Below, one piece after another: positions 1-10,394 of a stretch of DNA of 64,000 nucleotides. A program made the translations under genes and the position numbers. The notes under the pieces were generated by a model. That model had not been told where the DNA came from, made no database searches, and worked only from the letters and a program-made list of their open reading frames with translations. Numbering within the stretch: the first letter of the stretch is position 1; each line of letters begins with the position of its first letter. Origin of the DNA: Chaetoderma sp. LZ-2023a (lineage: Eukaryota; Mollusca; Caudofoveata; Chaetodermatida; Chaetodermatidae); assembly GCA_034401795.1 (NCBI GenBank), contig CM067369.1:138086496-138150495 (forward strand), read 5' to 3'.

Positions 1-765
1 TTTGGTCCTTGGACCAGATTTCTGATTAGCATCCACTCTCCGTGGAAGGGGAGGGAATTCCTCTGGAGACAAGGGTGGTGGTGACTCTGGTAGAGGGATC
101 TGAAGAGGGTCCACAGGAGAGTCTAATAGGAATATCGGTGATGACCGAGTATCCGTTCTCTTCACTGGTGGGCTATCGGTCGGTGACCTGAGGCGTTTTT
201 TAAGTTCTGAAGGCCGTGGAATGACTGGTACGGTCTCGGATGACCTTGCAGTAGGGATGTTAACTTGGCAATTTTGTGCTTTCTGTTGAAAGTGTGGGTC
301 AAAAGGCCTAATGAATTGATAGAATGCCTCGATTGATTTGACGTGAAGTTTCTTGCCATAGTTGGCTTTTGCCCATCTAATGGCTGTTGATTTAGCCTTA
401 CCTAAATTAAGGTTTGGTGCGGTCTGAGCTATGATAATTTCGGACATGATGGTGCCTAAACTGAAATTGTAATAGTCTATCATAGCTCGAATGATGGAAT
501 TTGCCCAAACAAAGTTAACTTTCTTGGTGTCACTTACTACCTCTATATTGGGAATAGCTGGCTTAATGAAATGGCAGAGTTCGCTCACCTTCCTGCTCAG
601 ACCGGTTGGCAGGGTGTTGGAGCTCAAATTGCTGGTTAGTACACCTATGTGGTGAAAACATTGTATTATTATATAATAGCACTTGACTAGTCGAGCCTGG
701 GGAGGAGACGGACTGCTGTCCTCATGGTTGACATTCCGTCTCTTGCGCTTGCTCGTTCTAGCCAT
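1..765 (-). CDS. Partial ORF, probable retroelement ORF1/gag-like protein
   Basis: An open frame of 255 codons starts at ATG 765 and runs off the left edge with no stop. The start context reads MARTSKRKRRN, a basic, nuclear-localisation-like N terminus. A central region of about 100 residues follows, with hydrophobic and aromatic positions (for example VWANSIIRAMIDYYNF near residue 87). The last ~80 residues are rich in proline and serine (runs such as PESPPPLSPEEFPPLP). I recognise no catalytic motif. The plan of basic start, compact middle and proline-rich tail fits ORF1 of a non-LTR or Penelope-like retroelement, but that is inference. A host nuclear protein is the alternative. A hammerhead-like motif lies about 340 bp upstream on the same strand, at 1,108-1,147. 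Base composition is GC-richer than the downstream repeats. Confidence 0.6.
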   Translation of the reverse strand, partial: MARTSKRKRRNVNHEDSSPSPPQARLVKCYYIIIQCFHHIGVLTSNLSSNTLPTGLSRKVSELCHFIKPAIPNIEVVSDTKKVNFVWANSIIRAMIDYYNFSLGTIMSEIIIAQTAPNLNLGKAKSTAIRWAKANYGKKLHVKSIEAFYQFIRPFDPHFQQKAQNCQVNIPTARSSETVPVIPRPSELKKRLRSPTDSPPVKRTDTRSSPIFLLDSPVDPLQIPLPESPPPLSPEEFPPLPRRVDANQKSGPRTK

Positions 766-1107
766 GGTGATATTATGCTCTAATAAATGATCAAAAACCA
801 ACAGATTTAGCAACAACTGGGCCAGTCACCAAATCTAAGCAAGGGAGATAATCAAGCTCTAACCAACAATTGTCTAGTTTAAATTAAAGGGCTGATCTAA
901 AAATTAAAACCTGAAACTTGAGTAATGAATAATTAAATCTACAAGCCTACATAGAACTACAAGCCTACTAAGTGTACAAGTCTACACAATTTAACTATAC
1001 CTGAAATGGAAGATGAAGGATTAGTAGCATTTTAATATTAAAACATACAATCAATACAATAATAGCAATTAATAAATAACTCACAATTTTATGATACCGT
1101 CATGCTT
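766..1107. other. AT-rich stretch upstream of the partial ORF
   Basis: About 340 bases, very AT-rich. I see no ORF or repeat boundary. On the minus strand it would be the leader between the hammerhead-like motif and ATG 765. Confidence 0.4.
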
Positions 1108-1147
1108 GGCTGACCGGTTTCGGTTAAGAATAACCTTCTTCAGAGCC
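1108..1147 (-). ncRNA. Candidate hammerhead-ribozyme-like motif
   Basis: On the minus strand the order is GGCT, CTGAAGA, a stem-loop (GGTTA / TAACC around a 4-nt loop), GAAA, the self-complementary ACCGGT, C, then AGCC. This matches the hammerhead plan: CUGANGA box, helix II, GAAA box, a very short helix III, cleavage after UC, and helix I closed by GGCT/AGCC. One extra A sits between the CUGANGA box and helix II. A palindromic, loop-less helix III is typical of the minimal hammerheads of Penelope-like elements and retrozymes, which act as dimers. Whether it self-cleaves is untested. Confidence 0.45.
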
Positions 1148-2190
1148 TTGAGAACAAATTCTCACCTTTGTAGTGTCTCGTATCTGTTGACAAAATCCAA
1201 ACACCTCAGTTGTCTTGTCACGCAGATTCTGCTGCTCAGATTTTGTCCCCAAATTAACACGTGTCTTCTGGTTTCGTTCCTTCAGTTCATGAAGCTCACG
1301 TTCAAAATGTGCAATCTGGTAAACAATAATAACGATAGAACATGTGGTGCCTTAGTTTACGGGCTGTGCGATAAATCAATTAATAAATGTTGTGTTCGCT
1401 GCAATTGAGGAATCAAGTCTCTCAATCAATCGTATGATGTCATAATCAACTATAGCACATGTAGGCTGATCTCATAATCAATTAGATCATAAATAACGTG
1501 ATTTGCTCCATCATAAAGGCTTAATAGTCTGTCAAGTTGTAACGAATTGTATGTCTTTACTATTTAATAAAGATTCTGTTGAAGATTTTGAAACTAATTT
1601 AACTGTGCGCTGTCAAAATATTCAACAGCTTACCTGTATAGGTTTCTGAGGATTAAGATTCAGAGTGCAGGGATCGATTGATCCCAAAATTGGCAAAGCG
1701 TGTGTGGAGCTTAGCTACAGATGGGCGGGGCATAACTAAAACTGGATTCATCCATTAACATTGCCTGTCACATTGTGTACTTAATATGGTCTCTGCAATG
1801 TCCTTAAGGAATGCCCATCTGGAGGCCAATAGAAGACTAAAAAATCCTGATCAATCATTAAAATGTTAATTGATGAGTCGCACTTCTAGTGCTTTGCGGC
1901 GCTGTTGACACAAGGAATGCAAGGGGTGGGGGGGGGGGGGTATTCATCTCTTATACATGCAAATATATTCGACAGTTGACACAAGGTTAAATTGATTGAA
2001 TTTATTGAAGAACATTCACAGGACATGTCAAATAAAGTAACTGCACCAAATTTGAAGTTAATCCGATTGAAACTTTTGTAGGGAAAATGAAGATCTCTCT
2101 CAATGCATACCATTTTAACCCTTTAATGGTAAAATTTGGTCAAGAATATCCAAATATTTAATTACTGAATACTGATTTGCAGTCCAAGAG
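1148..2190. other. Noncoding AT-rich DNA, nothing recognised
   Basis: There are only short stop-riddled frames. It contains a 14-base poly-G run near 1,930. The piece at 1,795-1,840 ('aaggaatgcccatctgg') resembles the flank of the hairpin repeats described at 2.2, 2.7, 28.8 and 31.6 kb, so it is probably a decayed relative. Confidence 0.4.
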
Positions 2191-2194
2191 ATTA

Positions 2195-2345
2195 ATTTTG
2201 AAAATTGACCACGGGAATGACTGGCTCGGTTATCGAGCGAGTCATTCCAGTGGTAAAATTTAAAAAACAGTCTTTTCTTGGCATGCAAATGGACATTCTT
2301 CAAAACCATGGCAGAGGCCGCTTTTGGCCGACATGCCCATTGCGG
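2195..2345. repeat. Hairpin (foldback) repeat, copy 1
   Basis: The core is a near-palindrome: CCACGGGAATGACT, GCTCGGTTATCGAGC, AGTCATTCCAGTGG. It is followed by an arm with 'cagtctttt..ttggcatgcaaatgg'. The same core and arms recur at about 2.65-2.79, 28.73-28.88 and 31.57-31.72 kb, so this is a dispersed nonautonomous family. No target-site duplication was identified. Confidence 0.6.
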
Positions 2346-2639
2346 GTTAATGAAAACAGAGAACGTCTATAAAATATGTAATAGGATCTGGATCACAATT
2401 GACCCTTTAACACTCCACAAGCTGGCCAAAAACAGCTTCTACAGTGGTCTGGAGAAATGTCTATTTTCAGATCGAGAAGACAATTTTTGAAAATTTACCT
2501 TTAAAACTTAGCCAAATGTAAATTTTCAAAGATAATCTTTTGGTTTACATTTTCTGAGATTTTAAATTTTCCTAAACAAAAGGGTTAATAAAACAGTTGG
2601 TCATATGTCCCCTAGTACTACATGGTTTTAATCTATATC

Positions 2640-2790
2640 TGTTAAATTTCATCCAAAAATTCAATTTGTCATAGAAAATGACTCGGTCATCACGCCAGTC
2701 ATTCCCGTGGTAAATTTTTGAAAATAATCTTCTGTTCGTCAGCAAATAGACATTTTTCAAGACCACTACAGCTAACCCTTTCACCGAGGA
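2640..2790. repeat. Hairpin (foldback) repeat, copy 2 (degenerate)
   Basis: It contains 'aatgactcggtcatcacgcc' and 'agtcattcccgtggtaaat', then 'aataatcttctgttcgtc' and 'gaccactacag', in the same order as the other copies. The left half of the palindrome is decayed. Confidence 0.5.
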
Positions 2791-3110
2791 ATTTCCCATA
2801 TCTCATTTTCAAGGAAACCATACAGGAACTGTTGAATTTAAAAAAATTAATTTGACTGGAAGGGCAGCAACGTCTTCCCAGCAAATTAATTTTAAAAAAT
2901 TCAACAGAATAAATTTTATATCGTAAAGAATTAATTTTTTCAAGGATTTGTCAGTGAAATGGTTAAGGTGCTTTGGCCAGATTGACCATTTAAGGGGTAA
3001 ACATGTAGACCAGAAACGTGGTTGCAATGCAACCACAAAGCTCGACTTTACAATGAACTATGATGCTTGATTTCAAACATAAAATAAATATAGAAGAAGG
3101 CTTATGAATA
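2791..3110. other. Spacer, nothing recognised
   Basis: An AT-rich spacer between the hairpin repeat and the tandem array, with only stop-rich short frames. Confidence 0.3.
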
Positions 3111-3119
3111 CACTTATCA

Positions 3120-4370
3120 ATGACCATGAGCATTGCTCTTTTCACCCCAAAGTAATTGTCTCATCTCCTCTCATTAGCCTGTGTCCAAGTTTGTGTGCAG
3201 CATGATTAACACAACATGAGATATGAACTGCTAAGCTGAGGTAAAAGCAAATGTTACTGTTGAGAAACCCCTAGAGTTTTGTGATTATCAAACAGACCTT
3301 GACCTTTTGATGCCAAGTTGATTTTGTCATGTTATATCATTACGCTAAATGATGTGTCCCTGTATGTTTAATTAAATAGGAGATATAAACTGATAAGTTG
3401 AGCTAAACGTAAAATGTTAGTTTTCATAAAAACTATGTTTTTAGCAAGGACACAGTGACCTTGATTTTTGACATTTCGCCGCCAAGGTGCTATGTGTCAT
3501 TCCCACTTGTAATAAAGAGGCATGTGTTCAACTTTGGGTCCAGTATGATTAAGCAAACATGAGATATAAACAATGAAGTTGAGCTAAGCATAAAACATTA
3601 CTGTTGAAAAGTTTTTCCCAAGACCAAAATGACCTAAGTCGACCTTTTGACCAAGAAAGCATGTGTTTCAGTTTTGGTCCAGTACGATTAACCAAACATG
3701 AGATATGAACCACTAAGCTGAGCTAAACTCAAAATGTTAATGGTGAAAAAACAGCCATTTACCAATATCACAATATTGACCTTTGACCTTTTAGCCCAAA
3801 GGTTATTGTGTTGTGCCCTCATATTATAAGGAAGTATGTAAACAAGACTGGGTCCAGGAAGGTCAAGCAAACATGTGATAAGAACTGCTAAGTTGAACCG
3901 ACCAAAAAATTTCATTGTTGAAAAAAATCCCAGTTTTTACCAATGTCACAATGACCTTGAGCTTTGTCATTTTGACCCCAACATCATTGTGTGATGCCCT
4001 CCAATTATAAGGAACTATGTGCCCAAGGTTGAGTCCAGTATACTTATCCAAAGACAAGATATGTACTGTTAAGTTAAACCAAATGCAAAATGTTAACATT
4101 GAAAAAGCAGTTTTTACCAATGTCACAGTGACCTTGACCTTCTGACCCCATTGTCATCATGTGGTGCCCTCTCATTATTTGGAAGTATATATCCAAGTTT
4201 GGCTCCAGTATGATTACACAAAGTTGAGGTATGAATTGGTAAGTTGAGCCAATGTTGAAAAGTTTTTTTTTACCAAGGTCACAGTGACACTGACCTTTTG
4301 ACCCAAAGGTCATTGTGTGATGTCATGTTAAGTTGAGCTAAGTGGAAAATGATAATGTTGAAAAGAAGAA
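3120..4370. repeat. Degenerate tandem array, period about 170 bp
   Basis: The block 'gagatatgaactgctaag' followed by 'ttgagctaaa', 'aaaatgtta' and 'gttgaaaaa' recurs at about 3,220, 3,380, 3,560, 3,700, 3,875, 4,057, 4,226 and 4,320, usually 140-180 bp apart. Between blocks lies 'gaccttgaccttttgaccc'. Copies differ by substitutions and small indels, so the array is old. Short ORFs across it are reads of the repeat, not genes. Confidence 0.75.
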
Positions 4371-5640
4371 TTCTGCGGAATTAAATGTCTCGCCTGTCTC
4401 CTGTTTGTCACAGTGGCATTGACCTTAACATTGAAAAAACCCATAGTTTTGTATCAAGGTCACAGTGACCGTAACCTTTGACCATGTGACCTCAGTATCA
4501 TCATGCTGCTTCCTAACAGTATAGGCAACCAAATAGCCAAGTTTAGTTGCCCCGATAGCGAATGAATGGGGACTTTCAGGATGGATCTTTGAACTACAAC
4601 TATACCTAGAGTGTTTATCGGACCACTAGCATACGTGGCTGGGATGTTACCATCTGAAAAAATTGTTTTTCAAAATAGTCCCCTATATTGGTTTTCATTT
4701 TTGGCAGAAATAAACTCAGGATGAAACATTGTGAAAAAATTATTTGCTTTGAAAAATATCTTTTGTAAAAATGACTGCCAGTACACATTTTGGTAAAAAA
4801 ACCCAACCAGTTTTCACTTTTTGCAGAAATGAACCCAGGATGAAAAATCTTTAAAAAAAATTTTTTAAATGGCTGCCGAAATTTGTTCTGCTCCAATCAA
4901 CTTGAAACTTGGTGATCTTATAGGTCCTATAAAGACTTGATTTCATACCAATTTTGAGGAGGCTCAATCCAACATTTTTTTAGCAATCAGTTTTTCCATG
5001 CCACATATTCCCATAGTAAACATACGGTAGTATTATTTGAACTGCTTTTATCCTAAAGTTTTATTCCGACTCTCTTCAAATCTGGTCAGATTCTAGAACA
5101 TTGGGAGATCTAAATACTTTCTCATGAAAATTGTAATATCTCCCTTGGGGTCAAGGTCATTCGCTGGTCAAAATTTTCGATTTTCATGTTTGGTATAAGT
5201 AACCTCCCTTTCATCATACAACATAAAGGAGCATGTTAGAAGACACCTTATTTTATCCTTTAGGGTCAAGATGACCTTTTAGTGGTCAACGCTATGAGTT
5301 TTCGAGAAATCAGCTTTTCCATGCGCAATGTAAACCTATGGGAATTTCAACTATGAATCTTTGAACTGTGACTACAACTAGACTTTTTATCGGATCAACA
5401 CCAAACATGTTCAATGGTTATATAAGAGAGCTTATAATATTTTTTAATGGCCAGACATCGCTGATTTGCAGTTACTTCAGTAAACGTGTTCTAGTTAACA
5501 TTTCGTTATCTAACTTATGAGTATTCTTTGTACCCATGACAGCTATACATTTGCTAGCCAAGAGTAATAGTTATCAGTCACGAAACCTCAAATAGGGAAT
5601 TTCACATTTATATATGTATGACCAAGATGCCGATGGGCCT
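4371..5640. repeat. Diverged repeat DNA with an internal direct repeat
   Basis: The phrase 'tctttgaactacaactatacctag' followed by 'tttatcgga' at ~4,587 recurs in altered form at ~5,357. The phrase 'atcagtttttccatg' at ~4,985 recurs at ~5,309. This suggests an old duplication of about 770 bp. No coding potential is seen. Confidence 0.5.
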
Positions 5641-6290
5641 GTGTTGCTCACCTGGAAAATGGGCCTGTGAGATCGTTGTCTATAAAAAAAATTTAAATGA
5701 TTTGCTGGAAACGTTCGGAAAATCCTAGATGACCACAGAAAAAATTGACTAATTAAAATTTTGAATACATGTTCTGAGGCCTAGTTCCATAGGGATTCTG
5801 TATACAATTTCTAAAGCTTACCACCAGAGTCCTGCCAGTGTCAAATCATCCAAGCAGTTAATGAGGAATAGTCTTTTAACTGATTTCCCGAAAATCTTTG
5901 GAAAATCCAAGACTGCTGCAAGAGCAAGTGACATGTTCTGATGCCTACAGCTATAGGATCCAGCCAAGTTTGGTTGAAATCGGCAAAGTGGTTAATGAGG
6001 AGTAGACTTAACTGATTTCCCAAAATGCAGTATATAAGTTCGGAAGCATATGAGCATAGGATCGCTCCCCCAAATTTGGTTGAAATTGGCCAAGCGATTA
6101 ATGAGAACTAGGATTTTAAAGGTCTGAAGCCTACCACCATCTACAGGGTCCTCCAGCTAAATTAGGTTTAAGTCTGCCAAGCGGTAAATGAGATGTGTTT
6201 TAAAGCAAAAGTGGATGGCCAACGGACGGTTGCCATACCATAAGCTTATTTGGACTTTCATGTCAGGGGAGCTAATAACTAATGATATAG
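5640..6290. repeat. Bivalve-type interspersed repeat
   Basis: It starts around 'gggcctgtgttgctcacctgg' and ends near 'gtcaggggagct'. Inside, 'ttggttgaaat.ggc.aagcg.ttaatga' recurs about four times at 120-140-bp spacing (5,855, 5,970, 6,075, 6,170). This style is common in bivalve genomes, by general knowledge. The ends are approximate. Confidence 0.5.
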
Positions 6291-7259
6291 ACATGCAACA
6301 GAGGACAAAAAATATATGCTTATCACATTGTATCAAAAACTGACCTCATCCAAAATGTTGCCTGTAAATTCACTGTCAACTACTAGGTTAATGGAATCTT
6401 GTTTCTCTGTCAGCGCTGTGCTGGGCTGTGTGGGATTAACATCTGGAGTACTGGCAGCCAATTTAACAGGTGGCGGCTTAACAGGTGTTTGAGGTGTAAA
6501 TTTACCTATTAACAGAGAATACATACTAAAATTGTTAGTCATATTTGCGAAACGTTCGAACACACACGCACACACACACACATGCGCATGCATGCATGCA
6601 TGCACGCGCATACACACACATAGGGTTGTGCAGTATACCGGTACTGAAACCATCACCGGTTCGAAAACCGGTGACACAATTTGAAAACCACAAAACTGTA
6701 TATTTATGAAAAACCGGTTTTGTAAATATTCGTTTTTAAATAATATATTATCAATGCATACAATTGCATTCATATCATCACATAATGTATAGAAAATCAA
6801 TAAAATAGTACAAGGAAGGGGAAATAATTTTCATTTTTTTCGCATCTCGCGAGTATCTTGCAAGATTGCATGTGTTCAGAAACTAATCTACCAGTGTTTA
6901 TAGTAGCATGTTATGATTTATGAATGCACAATGCAATCTGGCAAGCCGGTAATCGAGGCGAGTTTATTACTATACTTCTAACGCAAACATGTGTAGTGTA
7001 TATAGTAATATTCAACAGGTCTCGTGGGCACCCAACTGGTCGCCTAGCAACTTGCCTAGACATCTTAAACACACTGCGTGCAACTGTGACTGTGTGTATT
7101 TAACTCTTATCTTTGAGAATGCATTCTTATTTAATGTGTACCAACTGTATTATTTGTATTGCACAATGGAATATCTGCTATAGTTATTTGAAAAACTAAT
7201 GGATGTCTAGTTGTTGCTACCTTAGGCAGCATCAAAAAAGCATCCATTTTGTTTCTACA
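6291..7259. other. Noncoding stretch with a CA/GCAT microsatellite and an ACCGGT-rich patch
   Basis: 6,558-6,620 is a mixed (CA)n / (GCAT)n microsatellite. 6,622-6,720 begins 'tagggttgtgcagtataccgg' and has several ACCGGTT/AACCGGT palindromes, as in nonautonomous hAT-like repeats. The 155-codon frame on the minus strand here is mostly microsatellite and repeat. The 64-codon frame at 6,989 shows no domain. Confidence 0.4.
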
Positions 7260-7560
7260 AGAATTGTTAATACTTACCAGATGTACTATTATGATAATGT
7301 CTATTATCTAGTCTAGCTCAAAGTGAACAATTAAAACCCCGCACTCTCCATGGTCCTGCCTATACTGTGTCCAGGAATTACCATAGCCTCCAGGAACCGA
7401 GTCAATTTCCAACAAGTCAGATTTGTCTTGACAAACAGCGAAAGCAGCTCAGCCTCACCTCAGCGGGGCGGCTGAGAGGTGCCATAGTACATCTGGTTAG
7501 TATTAACAATTCTCGTAGAAACAAAAGCAGATGCTTTTTTTTATTCTACTTCGAATAATA
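7260..7560. repeat. Exon-like repeat, left copies (minus orientation)
   Basis: On the minus strand, 'ttgactcggttcctggaggc' leads, after about 110 bp, to 'tcataatagtacatctg' followed by 'gtaagtatta', a perfect splice-donor context. A second, shorter copy of the boundary lies at 7,488-7,530. The same module appears on the plus strand at 63,590-63,735. It is either a dispersed repeat carrying a splice donor or a duplicated exon. Confidence 0.5.
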
Positions 7561-7573
7561 CTTACCAGATGTA

Positions 7574-7814
7574 ATTCTTCTTCTTTCTTCTTTTCGTTCG
7601 CCGATCATACCGCCAGTCCTAAGTGACTATCGACATGATCATAGGCGTTAAGTGGGCGGATCCATGGTTTATTAGAGTGCGCCGTGCGGCCTGGAACCTC
7701 CGTCTTCAGCACTCGAGGTTTCTGTCAGCGTTACCTCACCCTACCTCCATTAGTCGCCTCTTACGACACGCAGAGGATACGGAAGGTGTATTCTAAGCCC
7801 CACCTACAGGGCTA
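7574..7814 (-). repeat. SINE, copy 1, with 10-bp target-site duplication
   Basis: A 241-bp unit. Read on the minus strand it starts 'ccctgtaggtggggcttag', contains 'cgtgtcgtaagaggcgac' and ends in an A/G tail (GAAAAGAAGAAAGAAG). It is flanked by a perfect direct repeat, ACCAGATGTA, at 7,564-7,573 and 7,815-7,824. Two more copies lie at 44.45 and 58.02 kb. I see no clear tRNA cloverleaf, so the head type is unassigned. Confidence 0.8.
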
Positions 7815-7816
7815 AC

Positions 7817-7964
7817 CAGATGTACAATTATGATAAACTCCGGATTTCGACAGCCAAGAAACTCCAGTGGGAGGAGGTGAGGCACGAAACAGCTCTAATC
7901 TACCATCCGACAGAGAATGTTGTGAAGAGACTAGAACCCCAGCATACGCTTTAGGTTCCGCCAT
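7817..7964 (-). other. Possible 5' exon, uncertain
   Basis: From ATG 7,964 an open stretch of 49 codons (beginning MAEPKAYAGVLVSSQ) ends at a CATCTG/GT junction. Before the SINE insertion this junction read CATCTG/GTAAGT. No next exon is visible and no domain is recognised. It could be part of a repeat, since the same exon end occurs elsewhere in the window. Confidence 0.25.
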
Positions 7965-8445
7965 CTGATTCATAGAGTGCTAAAGTTCTATGGTCTAGAC
8001 CGCGCTCCCCGTCCCCTCATTTGTCCACAGAAATTCCAGAGGGCTGTCAAAGGGGAACAACACCCACCAGACCCGTGTCAGCCCCAAGTCTCTGCTAGGG
8101 CAGTCAAGGAGAGTGCAAAGAAGCTACTACAACTTCTAATTTTGAAAAAAATATCAGTATATCGATTAGATTTTCAAATTTGAATGAGTCTAATGTCTGT
8201 TGCAATGAATAAGATACTCTTGAACCAGACTTTTTACTTAATCAGTCTGGGAATTCGACTAAGTAAATTAATATTAGTCACTTAAATTAAGAAGACACTC
8301 ACCATTTTCTGAGTGCTTGGTCTTTCTTGATCATCACAGGAGCTCCGCCCAATCCACAGTCGTTCACAGATCATGTGCATCACCATTGCTCAAAGCATGT
8401 GGAAGAACCCTATGACATATGCGTAAACAGTGGTCGGACATGGCT
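7965..8445. other. Noncoding region at the 3' end of DIRS-A
   Basis: It holds no convincing gene. The DIRS-A 3' inverted terminal repeat should lie here, but I could not match any segment to the 63-kb side, so this end of DIRS-A is undefined. Confidence 0.35.
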
Positions 8446-9472
8446 TTAGTTAAGATTCGACAAATTGGCGACGGCTACTGGATTAAGTGCGCTGGAGATA
8501 TCACTAAGGTAGAAATCAGTGAATGACCACTCGGCATGCACTTGTGCTACAGACATCACCTCCTCTAAAGAGACACCCTTATAAAGGGGCGATGATGCTG
8601 CTAGTGCTCGGACCTGATGGGCGTTCGCACGATCAATCTGCTTTCCTGTAGCGATTTTATGCGACATCTGAATAGCATCGACAATCCATCGAGAAATGGT
8701 ATCTTTTGAGGCGCGAAGATGTGGAGCTTTGAGATATAACCACAGAGATTTCGGGTCACCTCTTCACTCCTCAGTACGTTTCTTATACATTTTTAGACAT
8801 CTGACAGGACACCAAGCAGAAGAATTCGGGTCAGGCCTAATTAAACTTGGCAAATTGATCGGCTGTCCTGGATATTTAAGTGACTGATTCTTTGACAGGA
8901 GACAAAGATGTGGTAATAGTCTTAAACCTTCAACCGTAACGACAAACGGCCTTGTTCGGCAGAAAGCGCATGTATTTCGCTTCTCCTTCTCGCCGATGCT
9001 GCTGCTACCAAGAAAACTGACTTAATAGTTAACAGTTTAATATCTATAGATCTACATTAATTGGTTCAAAGGGAGCATGCCCTAAACCCTGTAGAACAAG
9101 AGATAGATTCCATGCTGGGATAGGAATTGGCTGTCTGGGTCGCAAATTGCTCATTCCTTTAATAACTTCATTTAAAGTGTCGGTCTCCACTCTTACAGTG
9201 GCCAGACTGGGAACAACTGAAGCTAATGCAGACTTATATGCTGCTAGGGTTGAAGGTACAAGTTTGTCAACCTCGTATAAATGACAGATAAAATCTACGT
9301 GTTGAACAGATGCAGAGAAGGGATTAATATCTCTTCCCTTACACCACTCTGCAAATTTGTTGATTCTATAATTATATATCTTGGTGGTTGATCCTCTTCT
9401 GGCTGAAGCGACAAACTTCGCTGCTTGCTCATAAAAGCCACTCTCAATTGCTCGCTGCTTAATAACATCCAT
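8446..9472 (-). pseudogene. DIRS-A tyrosine recombinase (broken)
   Basis: This is the recombinase that integrates the circular DNA of DIRS retrotransposons. The N-terminal SAM-like part starts at ATG 9,472 and includes SARRGSTTKIYNYRINKFA, a conserved DIRS phrase. The C-terminal catalytic part at 8,446-8,667 shows the H-x-x-R box (AHQVRAL) and the tyrosine segment (SFTDFYLSD). The two parts are out of frame near 9,020-9,044, and there is at least one stop between them (near 8,775). The 5' end overlaps the 3' end of the RT/RNase H frame by 178 nt in a different frame, the usual DIRS arrangement. Confidence 0.85.
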
Positions 9473-10335
9473 GCAGTCAATTGGAACATTTCCGGTCTGT
9501 CGTGGAGATACAGACCTTTGTTCTCAAGAATCAGATCCCTTCTGTCTGGAATGCAGACCAGAAGGTCCAGCAGATCTGTAAACCATGATCGGCCTGGCCA
9601 ATGAGGGGCGATCAGTAGTACTTGGCATATGCCCTCTCTTATCTTTGCCAGAGCTTTTGAGATGATAATTGTTGGAGGATACGCATACATTCCTTTCCAA
9701 TTTATCGCCAGTGCGTCTACTGCTAAAGCTAGCGGGTCCGGGATTGGTGACACGTATGTGACCATCTTTGCGTTTTCTTTCATCGCAAATAGATCCACAT
9801 TTGGCTTGCCCCAATGTTTGAAAAGAACCTCCGCTACTGACTGGTTGAGCTGCCATTCCGTCGGACGACAAACCGTCCTTCGACTGAGAGCATCTGCTAG
9901 GATGTTCAATCTTCCTGGAATGTGTGCCGCCCGAAGAATAATATTCCTCTCTTGGCACCACAGCAGAAGGTCCCATATCATCATGCGCAACTCTGGTGAT
10001 CTCGTCCCGCCTTGGCGGTTCAAATAAGACACCACTGTTGAGTTGTCTGTCCTTACTAGGACAATCTTGTCTCGGATTAAGTTCTCGAAATTTCCAAGTG
10101 CTAATGCCACCCCAAATAATTCGAGAACATTTATGTGCTTCTGCGCATTGGTCCGATCCCATTCCCCTGACACTGAAAGATTAACCAGTACTGCTCCCCA
10201 CCCCATCATCGACGCATCTGTGAAGATGTACATCTGTGGTTGAGGAGGTTGTAGAGGAACACCTCGCAGGAGATTCTGATCTGATAACCACCACTGAAGA
10301 TGGGATATCAAGGGTTCTTTCACTGGAATCCTCAG
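9295..10335 (-). pseudogene. DIRS-A reverse transcriptase/RNase H, 3' part
   Basis: 342 codons. RNase H starts at FTDASMMGWGA (catalytic D in TDAS), with the LELFGVALAL helix (E), VRTDNSTVVSYLNRQGG (second D) and the closing LADALSRR (third D). Downstream is the DIRS-specific region with DLFAMKENAK, YVSPIPDPLALAVDAL and LIAPHWPGRSWF. This region lies where the methyltransferase-like segment sits in DIRS elements, but I see no clear methyltransferase catalytic motif. The frame is intact here. The missing front half of the gene is 49.7 kb away at 60,024-61,038, separated by the Polinton insertion. Confidence 0.85.
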
Positions 10336-10336
10336 A
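10331..10336. repeat. Probable target-site duplication, left side of the Polinton insert
   Basis: CTCAGA here and TTCAGA at 60,023-60,028 match at 5 of 6 bases. They flank the outer ends of the composite insert within DIRS-A. Polintons make 6-bp duplications. The exact boundary is blurred by the AGT triplet repeat of the terminus. Confidence 0.5.
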
Positions 10337-10367
10337 GTAGTAGTGTCGGAATTAAAATGATACCACC
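10336..10367 (+). repeat. Outer Polinton terminal inverted repeat, left
   Basis: Starts AGTAGTAGTGTCGG and matches, inverted, the sequence ending at 60,023. Polinton termini begin with AG. Identity stops after about 32 bp, so the left terminus is truncated or rearranged compared with the long right terminus. Confidence 0.75.
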
Positions 10368-10394
10368 TCCATACGCAGGATCACTAAGCGAGTG

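Noticed and set aside
1091..1408. 105-codon plus frame
   Set aside because: It overlaps the hammerhead-like motif, shows no domain and has a Cys/Leu-rich composition typical of chance frames.
6333..6800. 155-codon minus frame
   Set aside because: A large part is CA/GCAT microsatellite and an ACCGGT-rich repeat; the C-terminal Pro/Thr stretch alone is not enough for a gene.
9629..10243. Plus-strand frames opposite the DIRS-A RNase H gene
   Set aside because: Shadows of the minus-strand coding sequence.
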